Shown: positions 44,846-55,343, counted from the stretch's first letter. The stretch: 64,000 bases of DNA from Vibrio mangrovi (GCF_024346955.1 NZ_AP024883.1:2294001-2358000), one strand, 5' to 3'. The notes: generated by a model not told the origin, from the sequence alone. Numbers and translations are program-made.

Positions 44846-46149
44846 GATACAACTTCCTCCGGACACGTTTCCGTGATCAGGCTGAGTAAGGTTGACATTT
44901 TACGATCCAGTTCGAGCCACTCATGTTCAGCAACCGAACCGGCGACAATACCGGCTCCGGCAAAAAGTCTGACCTGTTTCTCCGCCACCAGCGCACTACG
45001 GATAGCAACACAGAACTCTGCCTGCTGATGACTGATATAGCCCATCGAACCGGCATACCACCCTCTGGGAAAAGGTTCATAGCGTTCAATAAACGCTTTG
45101 GCCGCCTGTCTCGGTAAACCGGCAACAGCAGCCGTCGGCTGTAATGCACCAAGCAACTGCACGCCATTAATTTCCGGCAACAATGCCGCCTGAATCCGAC
45201 GTTTCAGATGCTGAACCCGGCGTAATTTCACCAATTGTGTTTCCGGCCCGATATCGACACAATGGGCCAACGGGGTTAAACGATCAACAATGTCATCGAC
45301 AACATACTGATTTTCCGTGACATTCTTATCGTCATGAATCAGCCAGTCGGACAAAGCCAAATCTTGTTGCATATCATCGCTCCGGCCGATCGTTCCGGCC
45401 AGTGCTTCTGTCAGCAGTTCATCACCGTTACGTCGGTACAGACGCTCCGGTGTCGAACCGACAAAACTATGTTGCGGATCCAGTGCCAGTAAAAAGTGAA
45501 AGCTCTGATGATTCTGCTGTCGGCTCTCTTTTAACAGTTGCTCCGCCTGAATCGGCCGGGCCAGTTCGAATGTCGACTGACGGGCCAGAACCACTTTGTC
45601 AAACTGGTTTTGTGCCATGGCAGACAAAGCCTGTTCGATCAACTGACACCACTGGTCACGATGTGGCGAGTGATGAACGGCGAGTACCGAAGTCGCAATC
45701 GATGGCAGTACCGGGACATCCGCCTGAAGCTGCCTTAACGCCCGGATAGTTTCTTCACGCTCCTGCGTAAAATTAGCGCACAGAGACCATGATGCTCCCT
45801 CACGGATCAGCTCAACCTGCGGCAAAAAGAAAAACGCTTCCATACAGCGGGGATTCTTGGCTGTGTGACCATCAAACGAGCGACCACCCCAGATACGCTG
45901 GGATGCTGAAATAATCGGATAGGCCGGTGCAGGATCAGAGAAAGTTATACAGGCTCCCAGTGCAACGACTTCTTCCCGCTCTTCCCGGTCCTGCCAGTAG
46001 AATTTCGGAAACAGCGTCTGTGCGGCAAGCCAGTCAGATAACGTAAAGTCCGGAGGTAAGTCAAGCACTTGCCGGCAACGGCAATCCTGCGGTGAAGCAT
46101 TGTGGATCTGATGAATGAGTTGGTTTACTGCTTGGTGAAAATAAGACAA
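44842..46149 (-). CDS. menF: isochorismate synthase MenF
   Basis: The 435-residue chorismate-binding enzyme converts chorismate to isochorismate for menaquinone. Conserved parts are WGGRSFDG, FDKVVLARQSTFEL, FVGSTPERLYRR, TEALAGTIGR, LQPTAAVAGLP and RGWYAGSMGYIS. It is first in the menFDHBC-E cluster and divergent from alaA across 197 bp, where its promoter must lie. Confidence 0.94.
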   Translation of the reverse strand: MSYFHQAVNQLIHQIHNASPQDCRCRQVLDLPPDFTLSDWLAAQTLFPKFYWQDREEREEVVALGACITFSDPAPAYPIISASQRIWGGRSFDGHTAKNPRCMEAFFFLPQVELIREGASWSLCANFTQEREETIRALRQLQADVPVLPSIATSVLAVHHSPHRDQWCQLIEQALSAMAQNQFDKVVLARQSTFELARPIQAEQLLKESRQQNHQSFHFLLALDPQHSFVGSTPERLYRRNGDELLTEALAGTIGRSDDMQQDLALSDWLIHDDKNVTENQYVVDDIVDRLTPLAHCVDIGPETQLVKLRRVQHLKRRIQAALLPEINGVQLLGALQPTAAVAGLPRQAAKAFIERYEPFPRGWYAGSMGYISHQQAEFCVAIRSALVAEKQVRLFAGAGIVAGSVAEHEWLELDRKMSTLLSLITETCPEEVVS

Positions 46150-46346
46150 AGCGACCTCAACTGGGAGAGACGATTAACGCCTCTATTGATTGATTTATCT
46201 GTTTCCTTTAAAGGATGCTGAGCATTTTATGCCAGATGCTCCCGAAGCTCTAGCCCGGAAATCAGATAATTTTAGATTTTTATTCTTTTAAATCCTGATT
46301 TGGTGTAACTTAATAAAAAAATTCAATTATTTTCAGGAAGGCTGCC

Positions 46347-47561
46347 ATGCAAAATATCGGGATGTCATCAAAACTTGATAATGTCTGCTACGACATTCGC
46401 GGTCCGGTACTCAAACATGCTAAACGTATGGAAGAGGAAGGCCATAAAATCCTAAAGCTCAATATCGGTAATCCGGCTCCTTTTGGGTTTGATGCCCCTG
46501 ATGAAATCTTAGTCGATGTAATTCGTAATCTGCCGACCTCGCAGGGATATTGTGATTCCAAAGGGATCTATTCTGCCCGTAAAGCGGTTGTTCAGCATTA
46601 TCAGAAAAAAGGCTTACGCTCGCTGGATGTCGAAGATGTGTATATCGGCAACGGTGCTTCAGAGCTGATCGTCATGTCGATGCAGGCACTGTTGAACGAT
46701 GGTGATGAAATGCTGGTTCCCGCTCCGGATTATCCGCTGTGGACCGCATCGGTATCGCTTTCCGGTGGTAATGCCGTACATTATCTCTGTGACGAAGAAT
46801 CAGACTGGTATCCGGATCTGGACGATATCAAGAAGAAAATCACACCCAATACCCGGGGGATTGTTCTCATCAATCCGAACAACCCGACCGGCGCAGTCTA
46901 TAGCCGTGACTTTCTGCTGGAATTTATTGAAATTGCCCGTCAGCATAAGCTCATTATTTTTGCCGACGAGATTTATGACAAAATCCTGTACGACGGCGCA
47001 ACTCATACACCGATTTCAACACTGGCCGATGATGTCCTGATGGTTACCTTCAACGGCCTGTCCAAAGCTTACCGGGTCTGTGGATTCCGGAGCGGCTGGA
47101 TGTTCCTGAGCGGACCAAAACATCTGGCAGCCGGTTATATCTCCGGACTGGATATTCTGGCCTCCATGCGTCTGTGTGCCAACGTACCGATGCAACATGC
47201 GATTCAGACCGCACTGGGTGGTTATCAGAGTATCAATGAGCTGATTCTTCCCGGTGGCAGACTGCTGGAACAGCGCGACCGAGCCTGGGAAATGATCAAT
47301 CAGATTCCGGGGATTTCCTGTGTGAAACCCAAAGGGGCGATGTATCTGTTCCCGAAAATTGATACCAAGATGTATAACATTCAGGACGATCAGAAGATGG
47401 TGCAGGACTTTCTGATTCAGGAAAAAGTCTTACTGGTTCAGGGCAGCGGCTTCAACTGGCCGAAACCGGACCATTTCCGGATCGTCACCCTGCCGCACGT
47501 TGAAGATCTGGAAATCGCGATCAGTCGCTTTGAACGTTTCCTTTCAACCTATAGTCAGTAA
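46347..47561 (+). CDS. alaA: glutamate-pyruvate aminotransferase AlaA
   Basis: The 404-residue class I aminotransferase is nearly collinear with E. coli AlaA (YfbQ): SSKLDNVCYDIRGPVLKHAK, LNIGNPAPFGFDAPDEIL, NPNNPTGAVYS, FADEIYDKILYD, and the PLP lysine in FNGLSKAYRVCGFR. It makes alanine from pyruvate and glutamate. CAGGAAGG precedes the ATG. In Escherichia yfbR follows directly; here it lies 12.6 kb away. Confidence 0.95.
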   Translation: MQNIGMSSKLDNVCYDIRGPVLKHAKRMEEEGHKILKLNIGNPAPFGFDAPDEILVDVIRNLPTSQGYCDSKGIYSARKAVVQHYQKKGLRSLDVEDVYIGNGASELIVMSMQALLNDGDEMLVPAPDYPLWTASVSLSGGNAVHYLCDEESDWYPDLDDIKKKITPNTRGIVLINPNNPTGAVYSRDFLLEFIEIARQHKLIIFADEIYDKILYDGATHTPISTLADDVLMVTFNGLSKAYRVCGFRSGWMFLSGPKHLAAGYISGLDILASMRLCANVPMQHAIQTALGGYQSINELILPGGRLLEQRDRAWEMINQIPGISCVKPKGAMYLFPKIDTKMYNIQDDQKMVQDFLIQEKVLLVQGSGFNWPKPDHFRIVTLPHVEDLEIAISRFERFLSTYSQ

Positions 47562-47585
47562 ACATGACGATGTAATCTTTGCAAA

Positions 47586-47612
47586 ACAGGCCCGGATATA
47601 GTCCGGGCCTGT
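47586..47612 (+). terminator. terminator after alaA
   Basis: An eleven-base-pair stem (ACAGGCCCGGA / TCCGGGCCTGT) with a five-base loop is followed by TGATTATG. It lies between convergent alaA and the ABC ATPase gene. Confidence 0.7.
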
Positions 47613-47645
47613 TGATTATGATCATTAAGAATAACAAAGCATACA

Positions 47646-49091
47646 TTAAGCCGGTAAAGGCGGTTCAGTCACCGAGAACGTGTCTCTGATGGTCGCAGCT
47701 TCCGGTGACAGTTCAATCACCCGGTGACACACCTTTTCCAGCATACTTTTCTCATGACTGACCAGTAACAATGCACAGTTGACTTCCCGGGCGACATCCA
47801 GAATCAGCGACAGCGTTTCCTGAGCAGTGGATGGATCTAACCGAGTCGTCGGCTCGTCAGCAATCAACAGTTTCGGTTGCAGCAGCAATACCCGCAAAAT
47901 AGCGAAACGCTGTAATTCTCCGCCAGACACCTGACTTGCAGACTGCTGCAATAATTTCGGGTGCAGATGTAACCGTTGCATCAGTGATTCCGGCACCTTC
48001 GCATCGATCCGATACTGGCGGCAGATATCCTCAATCAGTGTTCCCAGAGTGACATGCGATGCAAACGCCCCCGGCGGATCCTGATAGAGCTTCAGTTTCT
48101 GCCCTGCTGCCAGTGGTTGTAGATACTCGACATGCCCGGCCAGCGGCTCACGCAATCCGAGTACTGCCTGACATAATGTCGACTTCCCACATCCACTCGG
48201 ACCGCTGATACCCAACACTTCACCTGCCCGCAGTTCAAAGGATAAGTCCTCAAACAGAACCAGGTTTCCAACCGCCATTTTTAACTGACTAACCTGCAAT
48301 AATACAGCTCCGGGTTGATGAGTATTCCGGAACGACCAGTGACGGGGATGCGCAGTGATTAACTGATGAGTATAACGATGTTGTGGCTGTGCCAGTATTG
48401 ACACTGCTTCCCCCTGCTCGACAACGTCTCCCTGATGCATCACCAGCATCGTGCCACCCAGTTGTTCAGCTACCTCAATATCGTGAGTCACCGTCAGTAA
48501 TGCACCTTGCTGCCGGTACTGCTGTAACATGTCGACCAGACGTTCCCGGCTTTGATCATCCAGACCTTTGGTCGGCTCATCGGCAATCAGGATCTCACCG
48601 CCACCACTGACCGCACAGACATAAGCGCCACGCTGAGCCATCCCGCCGGAAAGCTGGACCGGATATTTCTGCTCATGCCCACCAAGTCCGACAGAAGCAA
48701 ACAACCGGCGACACAGATCCCAGCTTGTTTTCTGATCGCTTCCCCGTAAAAGTTCAGGCACTTCTTCTGCCTGACGGGACAAACTCATTAGCGGATCCAG
48801 TGCCTGTGACGGCTCCTGAGGCAAGATTGAAAAAACACGCCCCCACAGTTTTTCCCGGCCTCCGGCAGACATCGAATGCAGCGCCTGACCGGACAGCCAT
48901 ATTTCTCCCTGGCTTGTGAACGGCTCCGGAAGTGCACCGATAATCGCTTTCAGCAGCAGACTCTTCCCGGCACCGGTTTCTCCCAGAATCGTCAGGGATT
49001 CAGCCTGTTCCAGTTCAAACGAAACCGGCCCGACAACACAACGGTTTTCCAGCCAGACAGATAACTGATGTACCTGAAGTAAAGGTGTCAT
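47646..49091 (-). CDS. dual ATP-binding subunit of a peptide/nickel-type ABC transporter
   Basis: This 481-residue protein is a fusion of two ABC ATPase domains (about 3-240 and 262-475). Walker A motifs are GETGAGKS and GPSGCGKS, signatures are LSGGMAQR and VSGGELQR, and Walker B motifs are LIADEPTKGLD and LIADEPTTRLD. It corresponds to fused DppD-DppF or NikD-NikE. It overlaps the second permease gene by four bases in a four-gene operon (SBP, two permeases, fused ATPase). Confidence 0.92.
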   Translation of the reverse strand: MTPLLQVHQLSVWLENRCVVGPVSFELEQAESLTILGETGAGKSLLLKAIIGALPEPFTSQGEIWLSGQALHSMSAGGREKLWGRVFSILPQEPSQALDPLMSLSRQAEEVPELLRGSDQKTSWDLCRRLFASVGLGGHEQKYPVQLSGGMAQRGAYVCAVSGGGEILIADEPTKGLDDQSRERLVDMLQQYRQQGALLTVTHDIEVAEQLGGTMLVMHQGDVVEQGEAVSILAQPQHRYTHQLITAHPRHWSFRNTHQPGAVLLQVSQLKMAVGNLVLFEDLSFELRAGEVLGISGPSGCGKSTLCQAVLGLREPLAGHVEYLQPLAAGQKLKLYQDPPGAFASHVTLGTLIEDICRQYRIDAKVPESLMQRLHLHPKLLQQSASQVSGGELQRFAILRVLLLQPKLLIADEPTTRLDPSTAQETLSLILDVAREVNCALLLVSHEKSMLEKVCHRVIELSPEAATIRDTFSVTEPPLPA

Positions 49092-49876
49092 ATGCGCGAA
49101 TCTCCCTGAGCAAGCAGATGAAAGGAAAAAATCAGCATAGAAACAACCACAATCGGCTGAAGCAGAACCCAGAATCCCTGATCATAGTAACGAAACAGCT
49201 CAACCATCATCATACCTAACTCCGCATGAGGCGGACGCAGGCCGACATAGAGGAATCCCAGCGCAGCCAGCGACAGAATCGCATGTCCGGCACCAAAACA
49301 GGACAAGGTATACACATCACTGCGGATTTCCGGCCAGATATGACGGCGGAACAAATACCAGCGGCCAAACCCGAACAGACGCGACGATTCAAAAGCATCC
49401 GACAGTACCGCAGTCTGAGTCCGGCTGCGAATGACCCGGAAATAGTCAGCCCACATGGTCAGTGAAATCGCAATAAAGAGGAAAAAGAACGAGCCCGGGA
49501 AAATCGCCCCGAACAGCAATACCAGAATCAATCCCGGCAGTGCCATGACGATATTCACCCACAATGAGAAAAAGCGATCAACCCAGCCTTTGTACCATCC
49601 GGACCATACACCGGCAAGTGTGCCAAGCAGCGATGCCGTGGTAACACATAATCCTGCCATTAGTAATGAGTTCATAATGGCATCGGCAAGCCGGGCAGCA
49701 TTACTACGCCCGAAGTGATCGGTTCCGAGAACTTCCTGCCAGCTTGGTGCGGCAAACGCAAGATCAAGCTGCTGGCGGGCAATATCTCCCCGCAGCCACA
49801 ACTTTTCAATCAGCACAAACATGATCAGCATGGTCAGAACCGACAGTCCGACCCACTGTGCACGATATTTCTTCAT
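49088..49876 (-). CDS. ABC transporter permease (DppC/NikC-like)
   Basis: The 262-residue inner-membrane permease has about six spans. Its N-terminal conserved segment is LGTDHFGRSNAARLADAIMNSLLMAGLCV, and the EAA-type loop is DAFESSRLFGFGRWYLFRRHIWPE. It overlaps genes on both sides by four bases. It forms the translocation pore with the following permease. Confidence 0.9.
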   Translation of the reverse strand: MKKYRAQWVGLSVLTMLIMFVLIEKLWLRGDIARQQLDLAFAAPSWQEVLGTDHFGRSNAARLADAIMNSLLMAGLCVTTASLLGTLAGVWSGWYKGWVDRFFSLWVNIVMALPGLILVLLFGAIFPGSFFFLFIAISLTMWADYFRVIRSRTQTAVLSDAFESSRLFGFGRWYLFRRHIWPEIRSDVYTLSCFGAGHAILSLAALGFLYVGLRPPHAELGMMMVELFRYYDQGFWVLLQPIVVVSMLIFSFHLLAQGDSRI

Positions 49877-50826
49877 AATACAGCTCCAGCGAAAGACTGA
49901 CGGTAACGCGGATCAAAATGGTATTGCACCATATCCACACCGGTATTAATCACCACGAAAAGTAGTCCCATCAACAGCGCGGCGCCCTGAATCACCGGAA
50001 TATCACGGCTGAAAATCGCATGAGACAACGCATGCCCGATTCCCGGCCACGAAAACAGCGACTCAATCATCACAATCCCTTCCACCAGCCCGACAGCCTG
50101 AACACCGAGAAATGCCAGCAACGGTAAGGTAATATTACGCCGCCCGTGATGCAGATAAGCCTGTGCTTCACTCAAACCTTTCAGCCGGGCAAAATGGTAA
50201 AACGGAGACCCAAAAATATCTTTGCCTGTGTTGCGAATCATCCGGTTAGACAATGCTGCCAGAGACAAAGCCAGCGCCAGAGCTGGCAGCAATACATGTT
50301 CAAAACGCCCGAACCCTGCCACAGGTAACAAATCAAGCTTCAATGCAAAACACAAAACCAGAATCAAGCCAATCAGAAACACCGGCTGAGCGCGCAGAAA
50401 ACTAGATACCAGTAAAGTGACCCTGTCATGCCACTGTCCGGCATGGCGGGCACAGTAAATACCAATGGGAAAAGCGATCAATAGTGACATTCCTAATGCC
50501 ACCACCGCCAGCCATAGCGAGTAACCCAGATGATGCAACACTTTTTCAGACACGGCCTCTCCGCTAATCAGCGACTGTCCCATATTGAAATGCACCAAAT
50601 CCCACAGCCAGTACAGATACTGTTCCAGCACCGGACGATTCAGTCCCAAGTCTTCAGTCACCCGCTGTGCCGCCTGTAAGTTCACATAGTCATAACCATA
50701 ACGGGCCGCCGCAATTCGGAACGCCATATCTCCGGGCAGGAGTTTCATCATCACAAAGGTGATTGTTCCAACCGACCAGGCAACAAACAATAGCTGGGAA
50801 AAACGCCGGAATAACAACTTACTCAT
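49873..50826 (-). CDS. ABC transporter permease (DppB/NikB-like)
   Basis: From the ATG at 50826 the protein has 317 residues and about six spans: RRFSQLLFVAWSVGTITFVMMKLLPGD at the N-terminus, FPIGIYCARHAGQWHD, and EAA-loop ARLKGLSEAQAYLHHGRRNITLP. The conserved FSWPGIGHALSHAI is present. The longer frame upstream lies inside the SBP gene and is discounted; the chosen start overlaps the SBP stop by eight bases. Confidence 0.9.
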   Translation of the reverse strand: MSKLLFRRFSQLLFVAWSVGTITFVMMKLLPGDMAFRIAAARYGYDYVNLQAAQRVTEDLGLNRPVLEQYLYWLWDLVHFNMGQSLISGEAVSEKVLHHLGYSLWLAVVALGMSLLIAFPIGIYCARHAGQWHDRVTLLVSSFLRAQPVFLIGLILVLCFALKLDLLPVAGFGRFEHVLLPALALALSLAALSNRMIRNTGKDIFGSPFYHFARLKGLSEAQAYLHHGRRNITLPLLAFLGVQAVGLVEGIVMIESLFSWPGIGHALSHAIFSRDIPVIQGAALLMGLLFVVINTGVDMVQYHFDPRYRQSFAGAVL

Positions 50827-52339
50827 GAATGCGCATCTCCGCCAGATGGTAATCAATCTCATACGGGTCAAAAGAGAACCCATCAACACGCTGTCTGACC
50901 GCAATCAACTGCTGACTGTAAGCAATCGGAATGACCGGCAGCTCATCAGCCAGAATCCGCGCGATCTGTTGAGACAGTTGCCGGGAAACATGCGGGTCAG
51001 ACTCACCCAACAATTGAGTCAGCATGGCGCGGATTTGGGGCGAATCCCAGTTCATGTGTCCCCAGTCACTGCCCTGTGGAGAAGAGAAATCGTCATAAAG
51101 TACCGGCAGCGGGCTGCCCATCATGCCGAAATTCCGGGCAATCAGCGCCATCTGCAAAGTATTATCATGATGTTTCGCCGGAATCGCACTGGAGTTATCA
51201 ATATTGACACTGACCCGAATCCCCAACTGCGCAAGCTGGTTCTGAATACTGGTGGCCAGAACCGGCAGCTCCGGACGATCGGCATAGGTGGTCAGCGTCA
51301 GAGTGAATGGCTGTCCATCCCGGACCAGCCAACCCTTATCGTCATAAGACCATCCCTGCTGCTGCATCAGTGCTCTGGCCTGTTGCAGATTACGCTTCCC
51401 TTTCAGGTTCACCAGATGCCAGTCGGATTGCGAAGGAGAAAAAAGCTGATAAGCGGCCGACCCCGGCAAACGTAAAACCGTCGAGGCCATGCCTTCCCGG
51501 TCCAGTGCCAGACTAATCGCCTGCCGGACTGCTTTATGGCGTAGTTGCGGATGACTGGCATTCAGTTTCAGCAATACCGTCCGGGGCAGTTCCAGTGACT
51601 GCACCGAGACTTGTTCTGATTCATTCAGACTTTCCCGGCTAATCGGGTCGATAGAATAAGCAATATCCGCCTGACCACTGCGAACCAGCAGCGCCCGGCT
51701 TTCACTCCTGTGTCCGGCCAGATAAGTGATAGTATCCACATGTGCTGATTCGCCCCAGTAAGCCGGGTTTTTACGGACTTCAATTTTATGCGGCGGCTGG
51801 GCCTGCACGACCTGATACGGCCCGCTACCAATAACGGACGGAGACTCACCTTTGAATGAGTCTGGAGCAACAATTCCCAGACTGTAGTGTGCCAGCACAG
51901 CCAGCAACGGACTGTAAGGCCGGGACAGTTCAATCACCAGTTCACCGTTTTCCACACGAATAGAACGAATCGGCACCTGCCGGATCACTCCCGGTTTGGT
52001 CCGGGCATGTTCCAGATTCAACCTGACCGCTTCAGCAGTTAACGAAGCACCATCCTGAAAACGAACATCCTGACGAATATTAAAGCGCCAGTTCAGTCCG
52101 TCATCCGACGGTGTCCACTGTGTTGCCAGCAATGGCTGAACAGTGCCATCCGGCATAAGCCGGGTCAGAGACTCCGTCACACCTAAGCGGCTATACAAAT
52201 AGCCATCTCTGGACAGATCCTGCCCGTGGAATTCAAATGGCCCGGAAATGGTCAACTGAGAACCGCCCTGAGACTGACGGTGTTGGTAAATCGCAATAGC
52301 CACGATGCAGATCACCAACATGATCAATATCTTTTTCAT
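50819..52339 (-). CDS. ABC substrate-binding protein, peptide/nickel family (SBP family 5)
   Basis: The ATG at 52339 gives 506 residues with an N-terminal hydrophobic signal or anchor (MKKILIMLVICIVAIAIY; no lipobox). The family 5 fold follows: LATQWTPSDDGLNWRFNIRQDVRFQDGASLTAEAVRLNLEHA, IGSGPYQVV, AVRQAISLALDREGMA. The pattern is nearest NikA-like and dipeptide proteins, so cargo could be peptides, nickel chelates or sugars. It is the first gene of the operon; repeat copy A begins 116 bp upstream. Confidence 0.87.
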   Translation of the reverse strand: MKKILIMLVICIVAIAIYQHRQSQGGSQLTISGPFEFHGQDLSRDGYLYSRLGVTESLTRLMPDGTVQPLLATQWTPSDDGLNWRFNIRQDVRFQDGASLTAEAVRLNLEHARTKPGVIRQVPIRSIRVENGELVIELSRPYSPLLAVLAHYSLGIVAPDSFKGESPSVIGSGPYQVVQAQPPHKIEVRKNPAYWGESAHVDTITYLAGHRSESRALLVRSGQADIAYSIDPISRESLNESEQVSVQSLELPRTVLLKLNASHPQLRHKAVRQAISLALDREGMASTVLRLPGSAAYQLFSPSQSDWHLVNLKGKRNLQQARALMQQQGWSYDDKGWLVRDGQPFTLTLTTYADRPELPVLATSIQNQLAQLGIRVSVNIDNSSAIPAKHHDNTLQMALIARNFGMMGSPLPVLYDDFSSPQGSDWGHMNWDSPQIRAMLTQLLGESDPHVSRQLSQQIARILADELPVIPIAYSQQLIAVRQRVDGFSFDPYEIDYHLAEMRIHE

Positions 52340-52455
52340 ATCTAAAATGAGTATTTTATTAATTAATGATACGTTATAACATATCAGCTGATATTTGTTT
52401 TTGCAATTGTTTCTCATTTAGATATTGATGAGGGATTTGTTTAATCAGATTAATC

Positions 52456-52915
52456 CGGGTGGGTTTGATGCGCTCCAATTGAGTCAATTTCAGCAACCTT
52501 GGTGATCGCGCATCAGTAACTTTTGGGTGACGCCAAAAGTTACCAAAAACGTCTTTTTCAGCTTCAGTGCATACTATCAGGGTCGCTTTTATTCGCTCCT
52601 GCTCATGAAAAGCTAAAATTCCATCCCTGGAATTTTCCCCTGAGTTCATCGTCCAATTTAGCTTTTAAAAATGTTTCACTGAATGCGAATCAACCACCCA
52701 ACTAAGAAAATCATTCAAGGATGAATGATTAAGCTTTTCCGGGCAGGACGCCCGTAAAAGCTGGTTCTGAACCACATGTAACCAAGCCAGAAAAAAAGAT
52801 TTTCTGGTTACGCTTGCATCTCTGCAAGAGTAACTGGCGCACAGAGCACCGATGCCTCTGAAATCACTAAAGCAAATTGTGCGTCATATTTTGGAGCCGA
52901 AGGCTGGGAATTAGG
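52456..52915 (+). repeat. multi-hairpin repeat, copy A
   Basis: This non-coding unit of about 460 bp shares order and spacing of blocks with copies B-D but is the most diverged at its left end. Hairpins seen: GTAACTTTTGG/CCAAAAGTTAC (52516-52543), AAAATTCCA/TGGAATTTT (52615-52636), AATCATTC/GAATGATT (52709-52730), AGCTTTT-CGGGC/GCCCG-AAAAGCT (about 52731-52761), GTTACGCTTGC/GCAAGAGTAAC (52807-52834, one mismatch). It ends with GTGCGTCAT and GAGCCGAAGGCTGGGAAT, and copy B follows in tandem. Small frames inside it are not conserved between copies. Confidence 0.85.
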
Positions 52916-53391
52916 AATAATGGTGCATTTATATGTGGCTGTGGTTTGGGGCGCTCAAGTTTCATCAATTTCAATAACATTCTCACATGCGCCCCAGGTA
53001 CTTTTGCCCAGCAGCAAAAGTACCCCAAAATGCCTTAGGTTTGACTTCAGCACGCGTTATCAGGGGCGGATTGATTCGCTCCTGCTCAAGCAATCCTGAA
53101 AAATCTTCCCTGATTTTCCCCCCCCCTGAGTTTCGTGACCCACTTAACTTACAAAATGTTTCACTTCATCCAAATCAACCACTACACGAAGGAAGAAATC
53201 CACGGATGGATTTCTAGGTTTTTCTGAGTCAGGACGACTCATAAAAACCGGTCCTGAACCACTAGCGGCTCCATCCAGACAAAAAAGATTTTCTGGTGAC
53301 TCTTGCATCTCTGCAAGAGTCACTGGCGCACAGAGCACCGATGCCTCTGAAATCACTAAAACAAATTGTGCGTCATATTTCAGAGCCGAAG
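52916..53391 (+). repeat. multi-hairpin repeat, copy B
   Basis: About 476 bp directly follows copy A. Stems keep their place but differ in sequence: GGTACTTTTGC/GCAAAAGTACC (52997-53024), GAAATCC/GGATTTC (53195-53214), GGTTTTT..GAGTC/GACTC..AAAAACC (about 53217-53249) and GTGACTCTTGC/GCAAGAGTCAC (53296-53323). In the last stem a T-A pair of the other copies is G-C, a compensatory change. Its right end CAGAGCCGAAG leads within 160 bp to the PL9-like gene. Confidence 0.87.
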
Positions 53392-53550
53392 AATAAGGAG
53401 GATAAAGAGAATAAAAAGACAGTGTTAACAGTTAATACCGGCACAACAGTGACCATAATCAAGAAAAATGAAACACCGGTTCTTAATTGATAGATATTGT
53501 TTATTAGCCCATATATCTTGGGTAAAAAATAAACAACACATGGATCAATT

Positions 53551-54864
53551 ATGAAAATGAAAATATTCTCCATATCGATGCTTATCGTGTTTAGTAATGT
53601 TTGTGCTGCCAAAAACCTATATATTGCGCCTTATGGTTCAGACAACAACTCAGGTACGCTATCATCTCCGCTAAAAACCATTATGGCAGCGCAATCTGCT
53701 GCTTCGTCAGGTGATACCGTTTATATCCGTGGTGGCACTTATTATTTAAACGATTCGAATATTACTCAATATCAAAGTATTCGCGCTATCGTCAATAATA
53801 TTACCAAAAACAACATTAGCTATATTAACTATGGCTCCGAACGCCCGGTGTTCGATTTTTCGAATGTGAAACCGACTAACTACCGCAACACTGCATTCAT
53901 GGTACGCGCAGATAACTGCGTATTTAAAGGCTTTGATGTGGTTGGCGTACAAGTCACGATTAATGATCATCACACACAGTCAGAAGCTTTTATGATTAAC
54001 AAAGGCAATGGCAACCGCTTCGAAAACTTAGCAATTCACGATGGGATGGCCATTGGCTGGTATCTGGTCGCAGGGAGTAACAATTATGTCCTCAATGTTG
54101 ACGCATACAATAACCGTGGATTAAACAGTTACTCTGATGGTAACGTCGATGGCTTTGGAGCTCACCCGACTTCAGCTTCCTACACCGGTAACGTCATCAG
54201 CCATTCACGTGCCTGGTTTAATAGTGACGATGGTTTTGACTTAATCAACGCCGACGCTGCCGTCACCATCGAATACAGCTGGGCTTTTTACAACGGCTAC
54301 GACCAGGACTTCACCAGACTAGGCGATGGCAATGGTTTTAAAGCGGGCGGCTACGGCCGTAACGGCAGTACACCTCCGAGTGTAATTCCGCGTCACACCA
54401 TTCGCTACAACTTAGCAGTCCGCAACCGCTCTGCGGGCTTTTACGCCAATCACCACATTGGTGGTCAGAACTGGATAAACAACACGTCAATTCGTAACCA
54501 GAGCGCTAACTACAACATGCTATCGACCCTTGATGACAACCGAACAGATGTCAATGGTTACGGGCATTACATGCGCAATAACTTAGGATTTGATGGTCAT
54601 AACGAAGTAATTAATCTGGGGAATAGCACCGAAAATGATATCAGTTACAACTACTTCAACTTGCCCGTTACGATCACATCAAAAGACTTTGTCCGTCTTG
54701 ATGAACGTGAGCTAATGTATCCTCGCCAAGCCGATGGTTCCCTGCCAAGAATCAAATATGCGCTCCTGAAAAAAGGAAGTGATTTGATTGATGCCGGCAC
54801 CTATGCTGGCGACGATTACGAAGGCGTCGCGCCGGATCTGGGCGCATTTGAGTATCATGATTAA
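53551..54864 (+). CDS. secreted right-handed beta-helix protein, PL9-like polysaccharide lyase
   Basis: The 437-residue exported protein has a signal peptide (about 1-20, cleavage near VCAAK). The N-terminal LYIAPYGSDNNSGTLSSPLKTI is typical of parallel beta-helix enzymes. Helix coils carry YSDGNVDGFGAHPTS, RAWFNSDDGFDLINAD and GDGNGFKAGGYGRNG, which resemble PL9 pectate-lyase calcium and catalytic regions. The C-terminus GSDLIDAGTYAGDDYEGVAPDLGAFEY is also common in this group. Pectin or related uronic-acid polymer cleavage is likely but not proven. It lies between repeat copies B and C; its stop codon touches copy C. Confidence 0.8.
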   Translation: MKMKIFSISMLIVFSNVCAAKNLYIAPYGSDNNSGTLSSPLKTIMAAQSAASSGDTVYIRGGTYYLNDSNITQYQSIRAIVNNITKNNISYINYGSERPVFDFSNVKPTNYRNTAFMVRADNCVFKGFDVVGVQVTINDHHTQSEAFMINKGNGNRFENLAIHDGMAIGWYLVAGSNNYVLNVDAYNNRGLNSYSDGNVDGFGAHPTSASYTGNVISHSRAWFNSDDGFDLINADAAVTIEYSWAFYNGYDQDFTRLGDGNGFKAGGYGRNGSTPPSVIPRHTIRYNLAVRNRSAGFYANHHIGGQNWINNTSIRNQSANYNMLSTLDDNRTDVNGYGHYMRNNLGFDGHNEVINLGNSTENDISYNYFNLPVTITSKDFVRLDERELMYPRQADGSLPRIKYALLKKGSDLIDAGTYAGDDYEGVAPDLGAFEYHD

Positions 54865-55343
54865 TGGTGCATTTATATGTGGCCGTGTTGGTTTGGTACG
54901 CTCAGGCTTCATCCATTTCAGCCACATGATCACCCGCGCCCCAGTTCCTTTTGATAGATGTCAAAAGGAACCAAAAACATCTTTTTTGAGTTCAGTACAC
55001 ATTATCAGGGGCGGATTGATTCGCTCCTGCTCAAGCTTTTTTTGTTATGGGATGCTGAAAAATCATCCCTGATTTTTCCCCTGAGTCCATCGTTCAATCT
55101 GGCTTTTAAAAAATGTTCCACTGAATATAAATTAACCACTCAACTAAGAAAATCATTCACGGAAGAATGATTAGGCTTTTCAGGGCATGGATGCACTTAA
55201 AAGCCGGTTCTGGACCACCAGTGACTCAGCCAGACAAAAGATTTTCTGGTTACTCTTGCATCTCTGCAAGAGTAACTGGCGCACAGAGCATCAATACCTC
55301 TGAAATCGAAAAAACACATTGTGCGTCATACCTCAGGGCCGGC
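54863..55343 (+). repeat. multi-hairpin repeat, copy C
   Basis: About 480 bp starts at the stop codon of the PL9-like gene. It is nearly identical to copy D. Hairpins: GTTCCTTTTGA/TCAAAAGGAAC (54944-54971), GAAAAATCA/TGATTTTTC (55057-55078), AATCATTC/GAATGATT (55151-55172), GGCTTTT../..AAAAGCC (about 55173-55205) and GTTACTCTTGC/GCAAGAGTAAC (55249-55276). The right end CTCAGGGCCGGCG is 24 bp from the stop of the CE4 gene. Confidence 0.88.
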